Shown here: positions 51,218-58,871 of the stretch, piece by piece
Numbering within the stretch: position 1 is the stretch's first letter
How the letters are laid out: each line of letters opens with the position of its first letter
Assembly (NCBI GenBank): GCA_964462515.1
Contig: CAYWXK010000012.1
Location: 28,317 to 92,316, forward strand
DNA length: 64,000 nucleotides
DNA from: CAYWXK01 sp964462515
Lineage (GTDB): Bacteria; Planctomycetota; Phycisphaerae; Sedimentisphaerales; Anaerobacaceae
Direction of reading: 5' to 3'
The notes under the pieces: generated by a model
What the model saw: only the letters and a program-made list of their open reading frames with translations
Databases searched by the model: none
What the model was told of the DNA's origin: nothing
Made by a program: the position numbers and the translations under genes

Positions 51218-52261
51218 ATGTCAAGACGATTTTTTTGCAGAGTCCTATTAGTAGTTGTGTCGGTTTTTGCAGTTTTAGTGCTTTCAGGCATCTTGTCCGC
51301 CCAGGGAAATAGCGGCAACGCCTTTGAACGCGTAAAAGAGGTCCAGGAAAAGCACACCGCAAAGCTTATGGCAATTAAGGGCGTGGTGGGCACCGCTATT
51401 GGATGCGACCCCCAAGAGCAGCCTGACATCAAGGTCTTAGTAGAAGGGCCGGGAGTTGCCGGCATCCCGAAAAAACTCGACGATGTTTCCGTTGAGGTGG
51501 TAGTTACAGGTAAAATCTACGCCCTAAAACCCGGCGGCAATGGAAAACCACCATCACCCGGCGTTGACCCCAAGGCCCGGTTTCCCCGGCCAGTCCCAAT
51601 TGGCGTCTCAACCGGCCACCCAAATATCACGGCTGGAACCATCGGCTGCAGAGTAAAAGATGGTTCAGGAAATGTCTATGCTTTAAGTAACAACCACGTT
51701 TATGCAAATGAAAATAGGGCAAACATTGGCGATAACGTGTTGCAGCCGGGCGCATACGACGGAGGCAAGGACACTGATGATGCAATTGGTAAGCTTTACA
51801 AATTTGAGCAGATTGTTTTCTCAACGAGTGCCAGCAACACTATCGATGCAGCTATTGCTGCTATTATCAAAGACGTTGATACACCGCGAGTTGGCAAAGC
51901 CACGCCATCCAACGGTTATGGAACGCCTAAATCGACAACGGCATCGGCTTCTGTAAAGATGCAAGTTCAGAAATATGGCAGGACCACAGGTCTTACCACA
52001 GGCAAAATCTACGCTAAGAACGCTACGGTCGATGTCTGGTATGGCACGGGCGTGGCCAGGTTTGTCAACCAGCTCATAATCACCCCGGGCACCTTTAGTG
52101 CGGGCGGCGATTCCGGCTCACTGATTGTAAAAAAGGACCGTATCGCGAGCGAAAACAACAAACCCGTGGGACTATTATTTGCCGGCAGCCAAACTGTAAC
52201 AATCGCAAACCCGATTGACTCAGTGCTTAACACCTTTGGCGTCACCATTGATGGCCAATAA
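51218..52261 (+). CDS. Exported trypsin-fold serine protease with N-terminal prodomain-like region
   Basis: A 347-residue protein. The ATG at 51218 follows GGGG by 7 bases; an upstream ATG at 51164 has no SD. The signal peptide is MSRRFFCRVLLVVVSVFAVL and following residues. Residues about 35-100 (KLMAIKGVVGTAIGCD, VTGKIYALK) form a small domain that also occurs alone in the next gene. The chymotrypsin-like part has the His in YALSNNHVY, an Asp in NTIDAAIAAI and the Ser in GTFSAGGDSGSLIV. It is probably active. The prodomain-like part may act as a pro-peptide or inhibitor. Confidence 0.85.
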   Translation: MSRRFFCRVLLVVVSVFAVLVLSGILSAQGNSGNAFERVKEVQEKHTAKLMAIKGVVGTAIGCDPQEQPDIKVLVEGPGVAGIPKKLDDVSVEVVVTGKIYALKPGGNGKPPSPGVDPKARFPRPVPIGVSTGHPNITAGTIGCRVKDGSGNVYALSNNHVYANENRANIGDNVLQPGAYDGGKDTDDAIGKLYKFEQIVFSTSASNTIDAAIAAIIKDVDTPRVGKATPSNGYGTPKSTTASASVKMQVQKYGRTTGLTTGKIYAKNATVDVWYGTGVARFVNQLIITPGTFSAGGDSGSLIVKKDRIASENNKPVGLLFAGSQTVTIANPIDSVLNTFGVTIDGQ

Positions 52262-52345
52262 CAGACTCCGAATAACCTCTGCTTAATTCAGGATGTGTGG
52301 GGGGCGTGGCTAAAGAGGCGAGCGATATTATTTCGCTGTCGGGTT

Positions 52346-52687
52346 ATGATGGAGCAGGTATTACGCGCTTCTATTATTATTGGGGTTATGGTCTTAGCCG
52401 GCAATCTAAGTGGTTGCGACGGCAAAGATACAGTCAATATTGGCAAAGGAGGGCCTATGACTGAGAGGAGCATCGAGGAAGTCCTTAAGGATAGAACAGA
52501 TGAATGGATGAACATTCCCGGAGTTGAGGGGGTGGCAATTGGCGAACATAAAGGTAAGAGCTGCATCAGAATTTTTACTTCTGTAAATCCAAATAATCTG
52601 CGAGATAAGATTCCGTCGAGTGTGGAGGGGTATCCTGTAATTATTGAAAAGACGGGGCGATTTCGCGCCCTTGAGCAGAAAGATTAA
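52346..52687 (+). CDS. Lipoprotein with the solo prodomain of the upstream protease
   Basis: A 113-residue protein. The ATG at 52346 (or 52349) gives a lipoprotein signal ending NLSGC; the SD is weak and a longer frame opens at 52295. The mature part, DEWMNIPGVEGVAIGEHKGK to VIIEKTGRFRAL, aligns with residues 45-110 of the protease upstream (LMAIKGVVGTAIGCD ... VVVTGKIYAL), with the same order and spacing. It lies 84 bases downstream of the protease on the same strand and ends 6 bases before the convergent NYN gene. It may inhibit, fold or anchor the protease at the membrane. Confidence 0.75.
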   Translation: MMEQVLRASIIIGVMVLAGNLSGCDGKDTVNIGKGGPMTERSIEEVLKDRTDEWMNIPGVEGVAIGEHKGKSCIRIFTSVNPNNLRDKIPSSVEGYPVIIEKTGRFRALEQKD

Positions 52688-52693
52688 CCGGCA

Positions 52694-53170
52694 TTACTGG
52701 TCAAGGCCGAAGAACTTGAGCCACTGTTTGGTTTCGCCCTCGGTCAGGCCGGTGCGTTTGCCCTTGGGTTCCCTGGTGGTCTTTTTTTTGTGTAATTCTC
52801 TTTGCAGCGATTCCCAAAAGTCCTGCGACTTTATTGCTGTCGCACCTCGAACTTTCGCTGCCCTTCGGAGTCTGCGGTCGCTGCTTACTATTACAAGCTC
52901 CCTCGGCCCGGTAGTCGCTTTTATTTTACCCTCGATTACCGTATCGGCATCTTTACTTGCGCCGGCAAAGAAAACATCCAGGTTGGTAACATTATCGAAT
53001 ACGCTCTTATCATCCGGCCCTGTCCCATCGAAAATAATCTCCCCTGTCTCGCCGATTGCCTTCAGATATCCCCCTACCATTTTGCACATCTGAAGCTCGC
53101 TAATTTCCTCCTCGCCCTGCCCCATTTCCTCTATCAACCACAACAAATTATGACCATCTATAATGAACAT
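52694..53170 (-). CDS. NYN-domain (YacP-like) ribonuclease
   Basis: A 158-residue PIN/NYN-fold protein. Seen: the N-terminal FIIDGHNLLWLIEE, IIFDGTGPDD, SKDADTVIEGKI and VIVSSDRRLRRAAKVRGA, with the four acidic positions of the active site. The family includes Bacillus Rae1 (YacP), a ribosome-associated endoribonuclease. The C-terminus is basic (RELHKKKTTREPKGKRTG). It converges on the lipoprotein gene and is followed upstream by a repeat-rich spacer. Confidence 0.85.
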   Translation of the reverse strand: MFIIDGHNLLWLIEEMGQGEEEISELQMCKMVGGYLKAIGETGEIIFDGTGPDDKSVFDNVTNLDVFFAGASKDADTVIEGKIKATTGPRELVIVSSDRRLRRAAKVRGATAIKSQDFWESLQRELHKKKTTREPKGKRTGLTEGETKQWLKFFGLDQ

Positions 53171-53373
53171 ATCGTAGCTCGTATTGCGAATCTCGAATTT
53201 CGTACATCGTAGTAACTAAAGCTGAAAGCAAAAATAACACAAAAAACAAATTCGAATATCGAAATCCGAAATTCGAAACAATCCCAAAACTCAAATGTCC
53301 AAAACAGCCATTTTTGAAATTCGTGCTTTGGTCATTTTAATTTGTTTCGGATTTCGTATTTCGTGCTTCGGAT
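53171..53373. repeat. AT-rich spacer made of TTCGAA-type word repeats
   Basis: From about 53190 to 53365 the sequence is a run of words such as ATTGCGAATCTCGAATTTCG, AAATTCGAATATCGAAATCC and GAAATTCGAAACAA, partly inverted (GGATTTCGTATTTCG). It is a dispersed intergenic repeat type, and no gene is seen. Confidence 0.55.
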
Positions 53374-54663
53374 TTACACCTCAAATCTCACCTCTCCCTG
53401 AACGAGAGTCTTTTCGACCCTGCCACGGACCACCCAGCCATTATAGGGACAGTTTTTGCTCTTGGAACGAAAAGTATGGACATCGATTTTATACTCGGCA
53501 TCCGGGTCGATAATAGTAACATCGGCCTGCTTACCTAAACTTAGCGTGCCCTTGTCGATACCGATGATTCTGGCCGGGTTCACCGTCATCAATTTTATAA
53601 GAGCGGGCCAGTCGATAATTTGCGGCTCGATAAGGGCCTTGACGTAAAGCGACAGAGCACATTCCAAACTTGCGATGCCAAATGGGGCGGCTAAAAACTC
53701 AAGCTCCTTTTCGCTTTGCAGATGTGGCGCATGGTCCGTAACCAGCGCATCAATCAGCCCTTCCGCAACCGCCTGTCTGATCGCATCAATATCCTTTCGG
53801 CTGCGCAGAGGCGGATTGACCTTGTAATTGGTGTCATAGTCGGCACAGGATTCCTCGGTCAAAAGCAAATGATGGGGCGTTACTTCGCAGGTAACGGGCA
53901 GCAAATCCTTTTTAGCTGCTCTTATCAGCTCAACCGAGCCGGCAGTAGAAAGATGCTGGGCGTGGTAGCGGACGCCGGTCTTTTTAATAAGTTGAATGTC
54001 CCGCCAGAGCATCGCCTCTTCGGCGAGGGCATCAATTCCCGGCAAACCCAAAATCGTGGAATAATAACCTGCGTTCATCACTCCCTTTGCCGCAAAGGCC
54101 TCGTCCTCACAATGCTGCGCTATCACCACATCAAACATCTTCGCATACTTCAACGCCCGCAGCATAACCGCTGGGTCCTGCACCCCCCTGCCGTCATCGG
54201 TAAAACCTACTGCCCCCGCCTCCGCCATAAAACCCATTTCCGCAAGCTCGGCTCCCTCCTGTCCCTTCGTTATCGCACCCATCGTATAAACGTGCGTCTT
54301 TCTTGCCTTGCGTGCCTTACGATGCACATACTCCACATCGGTTTCATCCTCGATAGGTGGCTTTGTATTCGGCATACAAACAACTGATGTAAAACCTGCG
54401 GCGACCGCCGCAGTCGAGCCGCTCGCTATTGTTTCCTCTTCCTCATCGCCCGGCTCACGGAAGTGGACGTGGATATCAATCAAACCCGGTGTAACCAGCT
54501 TGCCGGCAGCATCAATAACATTCTGCACCCCCTTTTCAACCTGCGGGCCAATACTGCCAACCTCTGCGATTTTACCATCGACGATAAGCACATCGCATTT
54601 TTTGTCGATGCCGTTTGCAGGGTCTATGACCCGGCCATTTTTTATTAAAAGTCCAGAGTTCAT
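53374..54663 (-). CDS. pyrC: Dihydroorotase
   Basis: A 429-residue metal-dependent amidohydrolase, class I type, that closes N-carbamoyl-aspartate to dihydroorotate. Seen: LLIKNGRVIDPANG at the N-terminus, the HxH metal motif in DIHVHFREPGDEEEETI, TSVVCMPNTKPP, the His of AQHLSTAGS and CEVTPHHLLLTEE, and the catalytic Asp in VTDHAPH. I chose the ATG at 54663, close to the family start; an ATG at 54684 is also possible. It lies directly after pyrB (4-24 bases) in a pyrR-pyrB-pyrC operon. Confidence 0.96.
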   Translation of the reverse strand: MNSGLLIKNGRVIDPANGIDKKCDVLIVDGKIAEVGSIGPQVEKGVQNVIDAAGKLVTPGLIDIHVHFREPGDEEEETIASGSTAAVAAGFTSVVCMPNTKPPIEDETDVEYVHRKARKARKTHVYTMGAITKGQEGAELAEMGFMAEAGAVGFTDDGRGVQDPAVMLRALKYAKMFDVVIAQHCEDEAFAAKGVMNAGYYSTILGLPGIDALAEEAMLWRDIQLIKKTGVRYHAQHLSTAGSVELIRAAKKDLLPVTCEVTPHHLLLTEESCADYDTNYKVNPPLRSRKDIDAIRQAVAEGLIDALVTDHAPHLQSEKELEFLAAPFGIASLECALSLYVKALIEPQIIDWPALIKLMTVNPARIIGIDKGTLSLGKQADVTIIDPDAEYKIDVHTFRSKSKNCPYNGWVVRGRVEKTLVQGEVRFEV

Positions 54664-54687
54664 TCTCAAATAATCAATCATCAATAA

Positions 54688-55635
54688 TCAATCAGTAACT
54701 GCTGCTGCCTGATTAACCAGGAACAGCACAGCCATCCTCACCGCCAGACCATTTTTTACCTGCTCTAATATGACACTGTTTCGTCCATCTGCAACTTCGC
54801 TTTCCATCTCCAGGCCTCTGTTAATCGGGCCGGGGTGCATAACCAGAATGTCCGGCTTTGCCTTTTTCATACGCTCTACGGTCAGCCCGAAATAATGGGA
54901 GTATTCACGTATTGAGGGGAATGGGTTGCCGCCCATCCGCTCGAACTGGATGCGAAGCATATTTATCACATCTACCTTTTCGATGACATCATCAAGTGAA
55001 TAGCTCACTTTAACGGGTAATTGATTCACCTGCGCCGGTATTAGTGTGGGTGGGCCGACGAATATGACCTCGGCGCCGAGTTTTGTCATTGCCCACATAT
55101 CGCTGCGTGCAACACGGGAGTGTGCTATGTCGCCGACTATTGCGATTTTCAGCCCTTCGAGAGTGCCTTTAATTTTGCGAATGGTATAGACATCCAGAAG
55201 GCCCTGTGTCGGGTGCTCGCAGAAGCCGTCACCGGCGTTGACGATGCAGGCATTGATGTATCTACTTAGAAGTTTTGGGGCGCCTCCGGCACTGTGGCGA
55301 ATTACGACAATGTCGATTCCCATCGCCTCCAGATTCTTGGCGGTATCCAAAAGGGTCTCACCTTTGCTGACGGAACTGGTTGTTTGAGTGAACTCTACAA
55401 CATCTGCGCTTAAGCGACCTGCTGCGAGGGCGAAACTATTTCGCGTGCGAGTGCTGTCCTCGAAAAACAGGTTCACGACAACCTTGCCTCGCAAAGGCGG
55501 GGCTTTCTTAACGGAGCGAGTGCTCACCTCTTCAAAGCCTTGAGCGGTATCGAGGATGTAAGTAATCTCCTCAGCACTTAGCTCACGAAGGCCCAGTAAA
55601 TGCTTGCGAGTCCAACTGAATGGTTTGATTTTCAT
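54688..55635 (-). CDS. pyrB: Aspartate carbamoyltransferase catalytic subunit
   Basis: A 315-residue enzyme that joins carbamoyl phosphate and aspartate, the committed step of pyrimidine synthesis. Seen: the carbamoyl-phosphate motif FFEDSTRTRNSFALAA, SSVSKGETLLDTAKNLEAMG, VIRHSAGGAPKLLSR, GDGFCEHPTQGLLDVYTI and MHPGPINRGLEM. No regulatory pyrI gene is nearby, so it may form an unregulated trimer or depend on PyrR. It lies 52 bases after pyrR and just before pyrC. Confidence 0.97.
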   Translation of the reverse strand: MKIKPFSWTRKHLLGLRELSAEEITYILDTAQGFEEVSTRSVKKAPPLRGKVVVNLFFEDSTRTRNSFALAAGRLSADVVEFTQTTSSVSKGETLLDTAKNLEAMGIDIVVIRHSAGGAPKLLSRYINACIVNAGDGFCEHPTQGLLDVYTIRKIKGTLEGLKIAIVGDIAHSRVARSDMWAMTKLGAEVIFVGPPTLIPAQVNQLPVKVSYSLDDVIEKVDVINMLRIQFERMGGNPFPSIREYSHYFGLTVERMKKAKPDILVMHPGPINRGLEMESEVADGRNSVILEQVKNGLAVRMAVLFLVNQAAAVTD

Positions 55636-55687
55636 TTTATCGCTACCGCTCTGTATATGCGTAGATGAGTGTCAATCATCCACTCAT

Positions 55688-56215
55688 TCACTCAATTACC
55701 ACTTCATCCTTTCCATCCGATTCGACCAGATTCACCTGGACTATATTGCCGGGAGTAACAGCGGCTTTGTAACCGGCAAAATCCGCCTGTATGGGCAGCT
55801 CTCTGCCGATTCTGTCAACAAGGACCGCCAGTTTTATTGCTTTCGGTCTTCCAAGGTCGATAAGTGCATCCATCGCGGCACGAGTTGAGCGGCCGGTATA
55901 AAGGACATCATCGACAAGAATAATTATTTTATCGTTTATGTCGAAACCTATTTCAGTAGGCCGGACCTTTGGCTGGGAGGCGCCGTGCGGTGAATTTAAG
56001 TCATCGCGATAAAGGGTTATATCCAGCGTTCCGCAGGGCACATTTTTGCCCAACTGCTCAGATAGCAGGCTCGACAGACGCTGGGCCAGGATTTCCCCCC
56101 TGCTGCGTATACCAATTGCAACAATATCTACGTTGGGTGGAATTTCAGAAATAATACGAACTGCCAAATCCTTTAGAAGCCGCTGGATTTGCCCTGAATT
56201 TAGAATCACCTTCAT
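55688..56215 (-). CDS. pyrR: Pyrimidine operon regulator / uracil phosphoribosyltransferase PyrR
   Basis: A 175-residue type I phosphoribosyltransferase. Seen: MKVILNSGQIQRLLKDLA, AIGIRSRGEILAQRL, TLYRDDLN and the PRPP loop IILVDDVLYTGRSTRAAMDAL. In Bacillus PyrR binds pyr mRNA with UMP to cause attenuation; in many other groups only the enzyme activity is clear. I chose the ATG at 56215; another lies at 56233. Directly upstream I see no anti-terminator/terminator pair with a T-run, so RNA-based control is not supported. Confidence 0.93.
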   Translation of the reverse strand: MKVILNSGQIQRLLKDLAVRIISEIPPNVDIVAIGIRSRGEILAQRLSSLLSEQLGKNVPCGTLDITLYRDDLNSPHGASQPKVRPTEIGFDINDKIIILVDDVLYTGRSTRAAMDALIDLGRPKAIKLAVLVDRIGRELPIQADFAGYKAAVTPGNIVQVNLVESDGKDEVVIE

Positions 56216-56798
56216 AACTGCATAAAACTCCACTATGCCGGCTGCCGTGCTAAACCAGATACTTTACATCGAGTCAAGTTTATTTGTTCGCTGGCAGCCA
56301 CCAGTTACCAGCAAGTTCTCTCAATCAATGCTGACGGATTATAACAATACAGACCGGATTCTGGCAATAAAAATACGAAAATCCAGAGCATCGGGGTGCG
56401 ATTCATCTTTGTAGCACGACGTAGCACGGGCTTCCAGCCCGTGCAAACACGGCTATGCCTGTCCTGCTTGCCCTGCGAAGTCCTGTCGTTTAGGACGAAG
56501 TAGGGAGCGTAGTCGAAGGGATGGCCGTGCCGCTTTCTGTACCTATAAACGTGAAGCACACCCAGAGCATCGCTGCGCACCGTCCGGAAATTTGAGCTTT
56601 TGGGAAACATCTCCCGCCGCCAAACAAGATTATTTAGAGCGGATAAACCGCCCATACCGTAAGCAAATCCACGGTTTGGGGCTTTTTGATAATCCCCAAA
56701 TACCCCATCGGCATATCAAAATATCCATCGAAACGGCCAAGTTAAGCTCAGAATTTGAATTTTAATACTGAAAATCGCATTTTAGCAGTAAAATTTAC
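56216..56798. repeat. 600-base intergenic region with dispersed repeats
   Basis: 56424-56444 is a perfect hairpin GCACGGGCT-TCC-AGCCCGTGC. Next come CCTGCGAAGTCCTGTCG with GTCCT/AGGAC arms, and GGAGCGTAGTCGAAGGGATG (56500-56522), the same CCTGAG/GTCGAAGG family as in priA. TTTGGGG/CCCCAAA near 56675-56695 is a weak hairpin. A 116-codon frame on the minus strand (56305-56655) is discarded because it is built from these repeats. Confidence 0.5.
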
Positions 56799-56827
56799 TT
56801 GAAATCAAAGTCGGTTTCTGGTATCAT
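56799..56827 (+). promoter_or_regulatory. Probable promoter of the subtilase leader ORF
   Basis: TTGAAA at 56799-56804 and TATCAT at 56822-56827 are 17 bases apart, 28 bases upstream of the leader ORF start. Confidence 0.5.
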
Positions 56828-56854
56828 AATAGCAAAGATTAGGAGCAAAGAATT

Positions 56855-56968
56855 ATGAGTTTAAGGAGGCTGACAATTGGGGTAATAGCCTTTTCAGCAC
56901 TTGATTTATCGCCCCTTTGGAGTGGAGAATGTCAAGAACCGGTCAGAATATATCGAGGCTCGGCTTAA
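56855..56968 (+). CDS. Possible leader peptide ORF overlapping the subtilase start
   Basis: A 37-codon ORF starting ATG at 56855 with AGGAG 9 bases upstream, a better SD than most genes here. The product is MSLRRLTIGVIAFSALDLSP and 17 more residues, with a short hydrophobic centre. It overlaps the first 40 bases of the subtilase gene in another frame, so its translation would reach past the subtilase start. It may couple or limit subtilase translation, or be chance. Confidence 0.4.
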   Translation: MSLRRLTIGVIAFSALDLSPLWSGECQEPVRIYRGSA

Positions 56969-58677
56969 TAGCCTGGGCAGGAGTGCTTTTAGCATTTATT
57001 GCCGGCACTGCCAGAGCAGAAGGATTGCCGACTGACAAGCCGCTGCAGCCACAGGGACTAAACCATACCGGAATTTATGCGCTGCGGCAGATAGAGCCAA
57101 ACTTGACGGGAGACGGCGTCAAGTTTGCAGTGATTTCTCGCAGTATCAGCTACATTGACGGTGAGCCACAAAACGACTACCAGCCAAATATCAATCACAC
57201 CTGTTTCAAGAGCGCTGAATTAAGTTTTCAAGATGAGCATCGGCTGCCGGCAGGGATTTCACCTCATTCAACAGCTATCTGCTCGATATTGCTGGGAGAA
57301 GACCCGAGCGGCTTTAATGAAAAAATTGGGGAATTTTACTATCAGGGGGCGGCGCCTGCGGCCACGGCTGAGGTCTATGAATTCTGGCACTTTTTGACAA
57401 ACAATATATTTCCACAGTCGCCGCCCGATGCAGACATCATAACGGCCAGCATCGGACTCCCGTTTGAAGACTGGTGGACGCGGGGCATTGAAGCAATGGC
57501 TGAACACCACGGCATTATAGTCGTTGCCGGCATAGGCAACGGCTCCAACGCTTATGACCCGCCTTTATATCCCGCGTCAGGAGCAAATGCGATAGGCGTC
57601 GGCGTAGTTGCTTCCGTGAACAGCGACAGTCTTGCAACGAATCTGTCGAACTTTGCTTTGGCGTATCCGGAACAGTCGAGCACCGGGCCGACCGGCAGCA
57701 GCAGATGCAAGCCCGACATCGTCGCTATCGGAAATTGCCTTGCTGCCGATGCAAACGGCACCAAACAGTATGAGCCGACCGGCAGTTGGTCGAGCTTTTC
57801 AACGCCGATAGTTGCGGGGACAATCGGCCTGCTTGTTCAGAAGGCAAAAGAAGAGCCGAGTTTGCATACAGCGATTTCGCCAGATGGCGGAAACTACGTA
57901 ATGAAAGCCATCCTGCTTAACTCCGCGACCAAACTACCCTACTGGCACAAGGGACAGTTGACTAAAGATGATGACCACACCGTGCCTTTAGACTACGCTC
58001 AAGGGGCAGGAATGCTCAATGCAGTTGGCGCATATAAGCACTTAATTGCGGGCCAAAATAAGCCCGGCGATGTCACAACAATCGGCTGGGACAACAACAT
58101 ATTGAATAAGAGTGAAACACTCGAAAATATCTATAAAATCGCTATCCCGGAACCAAACGGCAAAGTTATCACAGCTACGGTGGTCTGGAACAGGCACTAC
58201 AACAGGAGCTACCCCTTTGAACCGAGACCTGATAAGGACGTCAACATCCGGCTTGAGCTGCGGGCTGTTGACCCGAATAATGCCGCCATCAGGTATCTAT
58301 TGGATTACAGCGACAGCGCCGTGGACAATGTTGAACACATTTATTATCCGGCAGATGCCAATTACAAAGAATACGAAATCGCTGTTGCTTTCGGTAACAA
58401 TAGCCAGAGTGAAACGGCTGTAAGTGAACGCTATGGCCTGGCCTGGAGCGTCGGTGACAGACAAAATAATGATAGTATATTCTGGTATGACTTAAATGCT
58501 GATGGTATTGTCAACGAGCAGGATTTTGCCATTTTCATTAACAATTGGCAAAACAGCCGCGAGTTACCTGAAAGTTATGTCCTCGGTGACATCGATGCCG
58601 ATGGTGCAATTGACATCAATGATGTAGAAATCCTCTTAAGTCACAGAAATACTGAAGCTGATTGGCGCTCAAAATAA
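56929..58677 (+). CDS. Secreted subtilisin-family (S8) protein with C-terminal dockerin-like repeats
   Basis: A 582-residue exported protein. ATG at 56929 with GGAG 6 bases upstream. The signal peptide ends near GTARA. Subtilase core: His in SPHSTAICSILLG, oxyanion Asn in VAGIGNGSNAYDPP and Ser in GSWSSFSTPIVAGTIG. The catalytic Asp motif is altered: GDGVKFAVISRSISY has Ser where D-T/S-G is expected. A jelly-roll-like domain follows (GKVITATVVWNRHYN). The C-terminus has two calcium-loop repeats (DLNADGIVNEQDFAIF and GDIDADGAIDINDVEIL). Peptidase activity is unsure. Confidence 0.85.
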   Translation: MSRTGQNISRLGLIAWAGVLLAFIAGTARAEGLPTDKPLQPQGLNHTGIYALRQIEPNLTGDGVKFAVISRSISYIDGEPQNDYQPNINHTCFKSAELSFQDEHRLPAGISPHSTAICSILLGEDPSGFNEKIGEFYYQGAAPAATAEVYEFWHFLTNNIFPQSPPDADIITASIGLPFEDWWTRGIEAMAEHHGIIVVAGIGNGSNAYDPPLYPASGANAIGVGVVASVNSDSLATNLSNFALAYPEQSSTGPTGSSRCKPDIVAIGNCLAADANGTKQYEPTGSWSSFSTPIVAGTIGLLVQKAKEEPSLHTAISPDGGNYVMKAILLNSATKLPYWHKGQLTKDDDHTVPLDYAQGAGMLNAVGAYKHLIAGQNKPGDVTTIGWDNNILNKSETLENIYKIAIPEPNGKVITATVVWNRHYNRSYPFEPRPDKDVNIRLELRAVDPNNAAIRYLLDYSDSAVDNVEHIYYPADANYKEYEIAVAFGNNSQSETAVSERYGLAWSVGDRQNNDSIFWYDLNADGIVNEQDFAIFINNWQNSRELPESYVLGDIDADGAIDINDVEILLSHRNTEADWRSK

Positions 58678-58871
58678 GAAAGCGAGCCGCAATAGCTGGA
58701 TGTTTAAAAAATACTAATCGCCCCAACTTCTGTCCAGAATACAGTGTGTTAGATTTGAATGGCCTATTGTTGTTCATTGACTCCCTATGGAAAAAGTGGC
58801 TGGTTTTGAAAAAATATTTTTAGGAGAGATTAAAAATCAGGCGCAATAATACAATCAAGTTCGCTTGTAGT
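58678..58871. other. Spacer with the possible non-AUG start of the phosphoesterase
   Basis: No other gene. AGGAG lies at 58822-58826. The phosphoesterase frame is open from 58824 and gives RRNNTIKFACSMLLLMVFF, a full signal peptide, from an ATC at 58836. Confidence 0.35.

Noticed and set aside
55620..56300. PyrR-type attenuator in front of the pyr operon
   Set aside because: No terminator hairpin with a T-run or PyrR-binding loop is visible upstream of pyrR or between pyrR and pyrB.
56305..56655. 116-codon minus-strand ORF upstream of pyrR
   Set aside because: It covers the GCACGGGCT hairpin and GTCGAAGGG repeat, has no SD and no recognisable domain.
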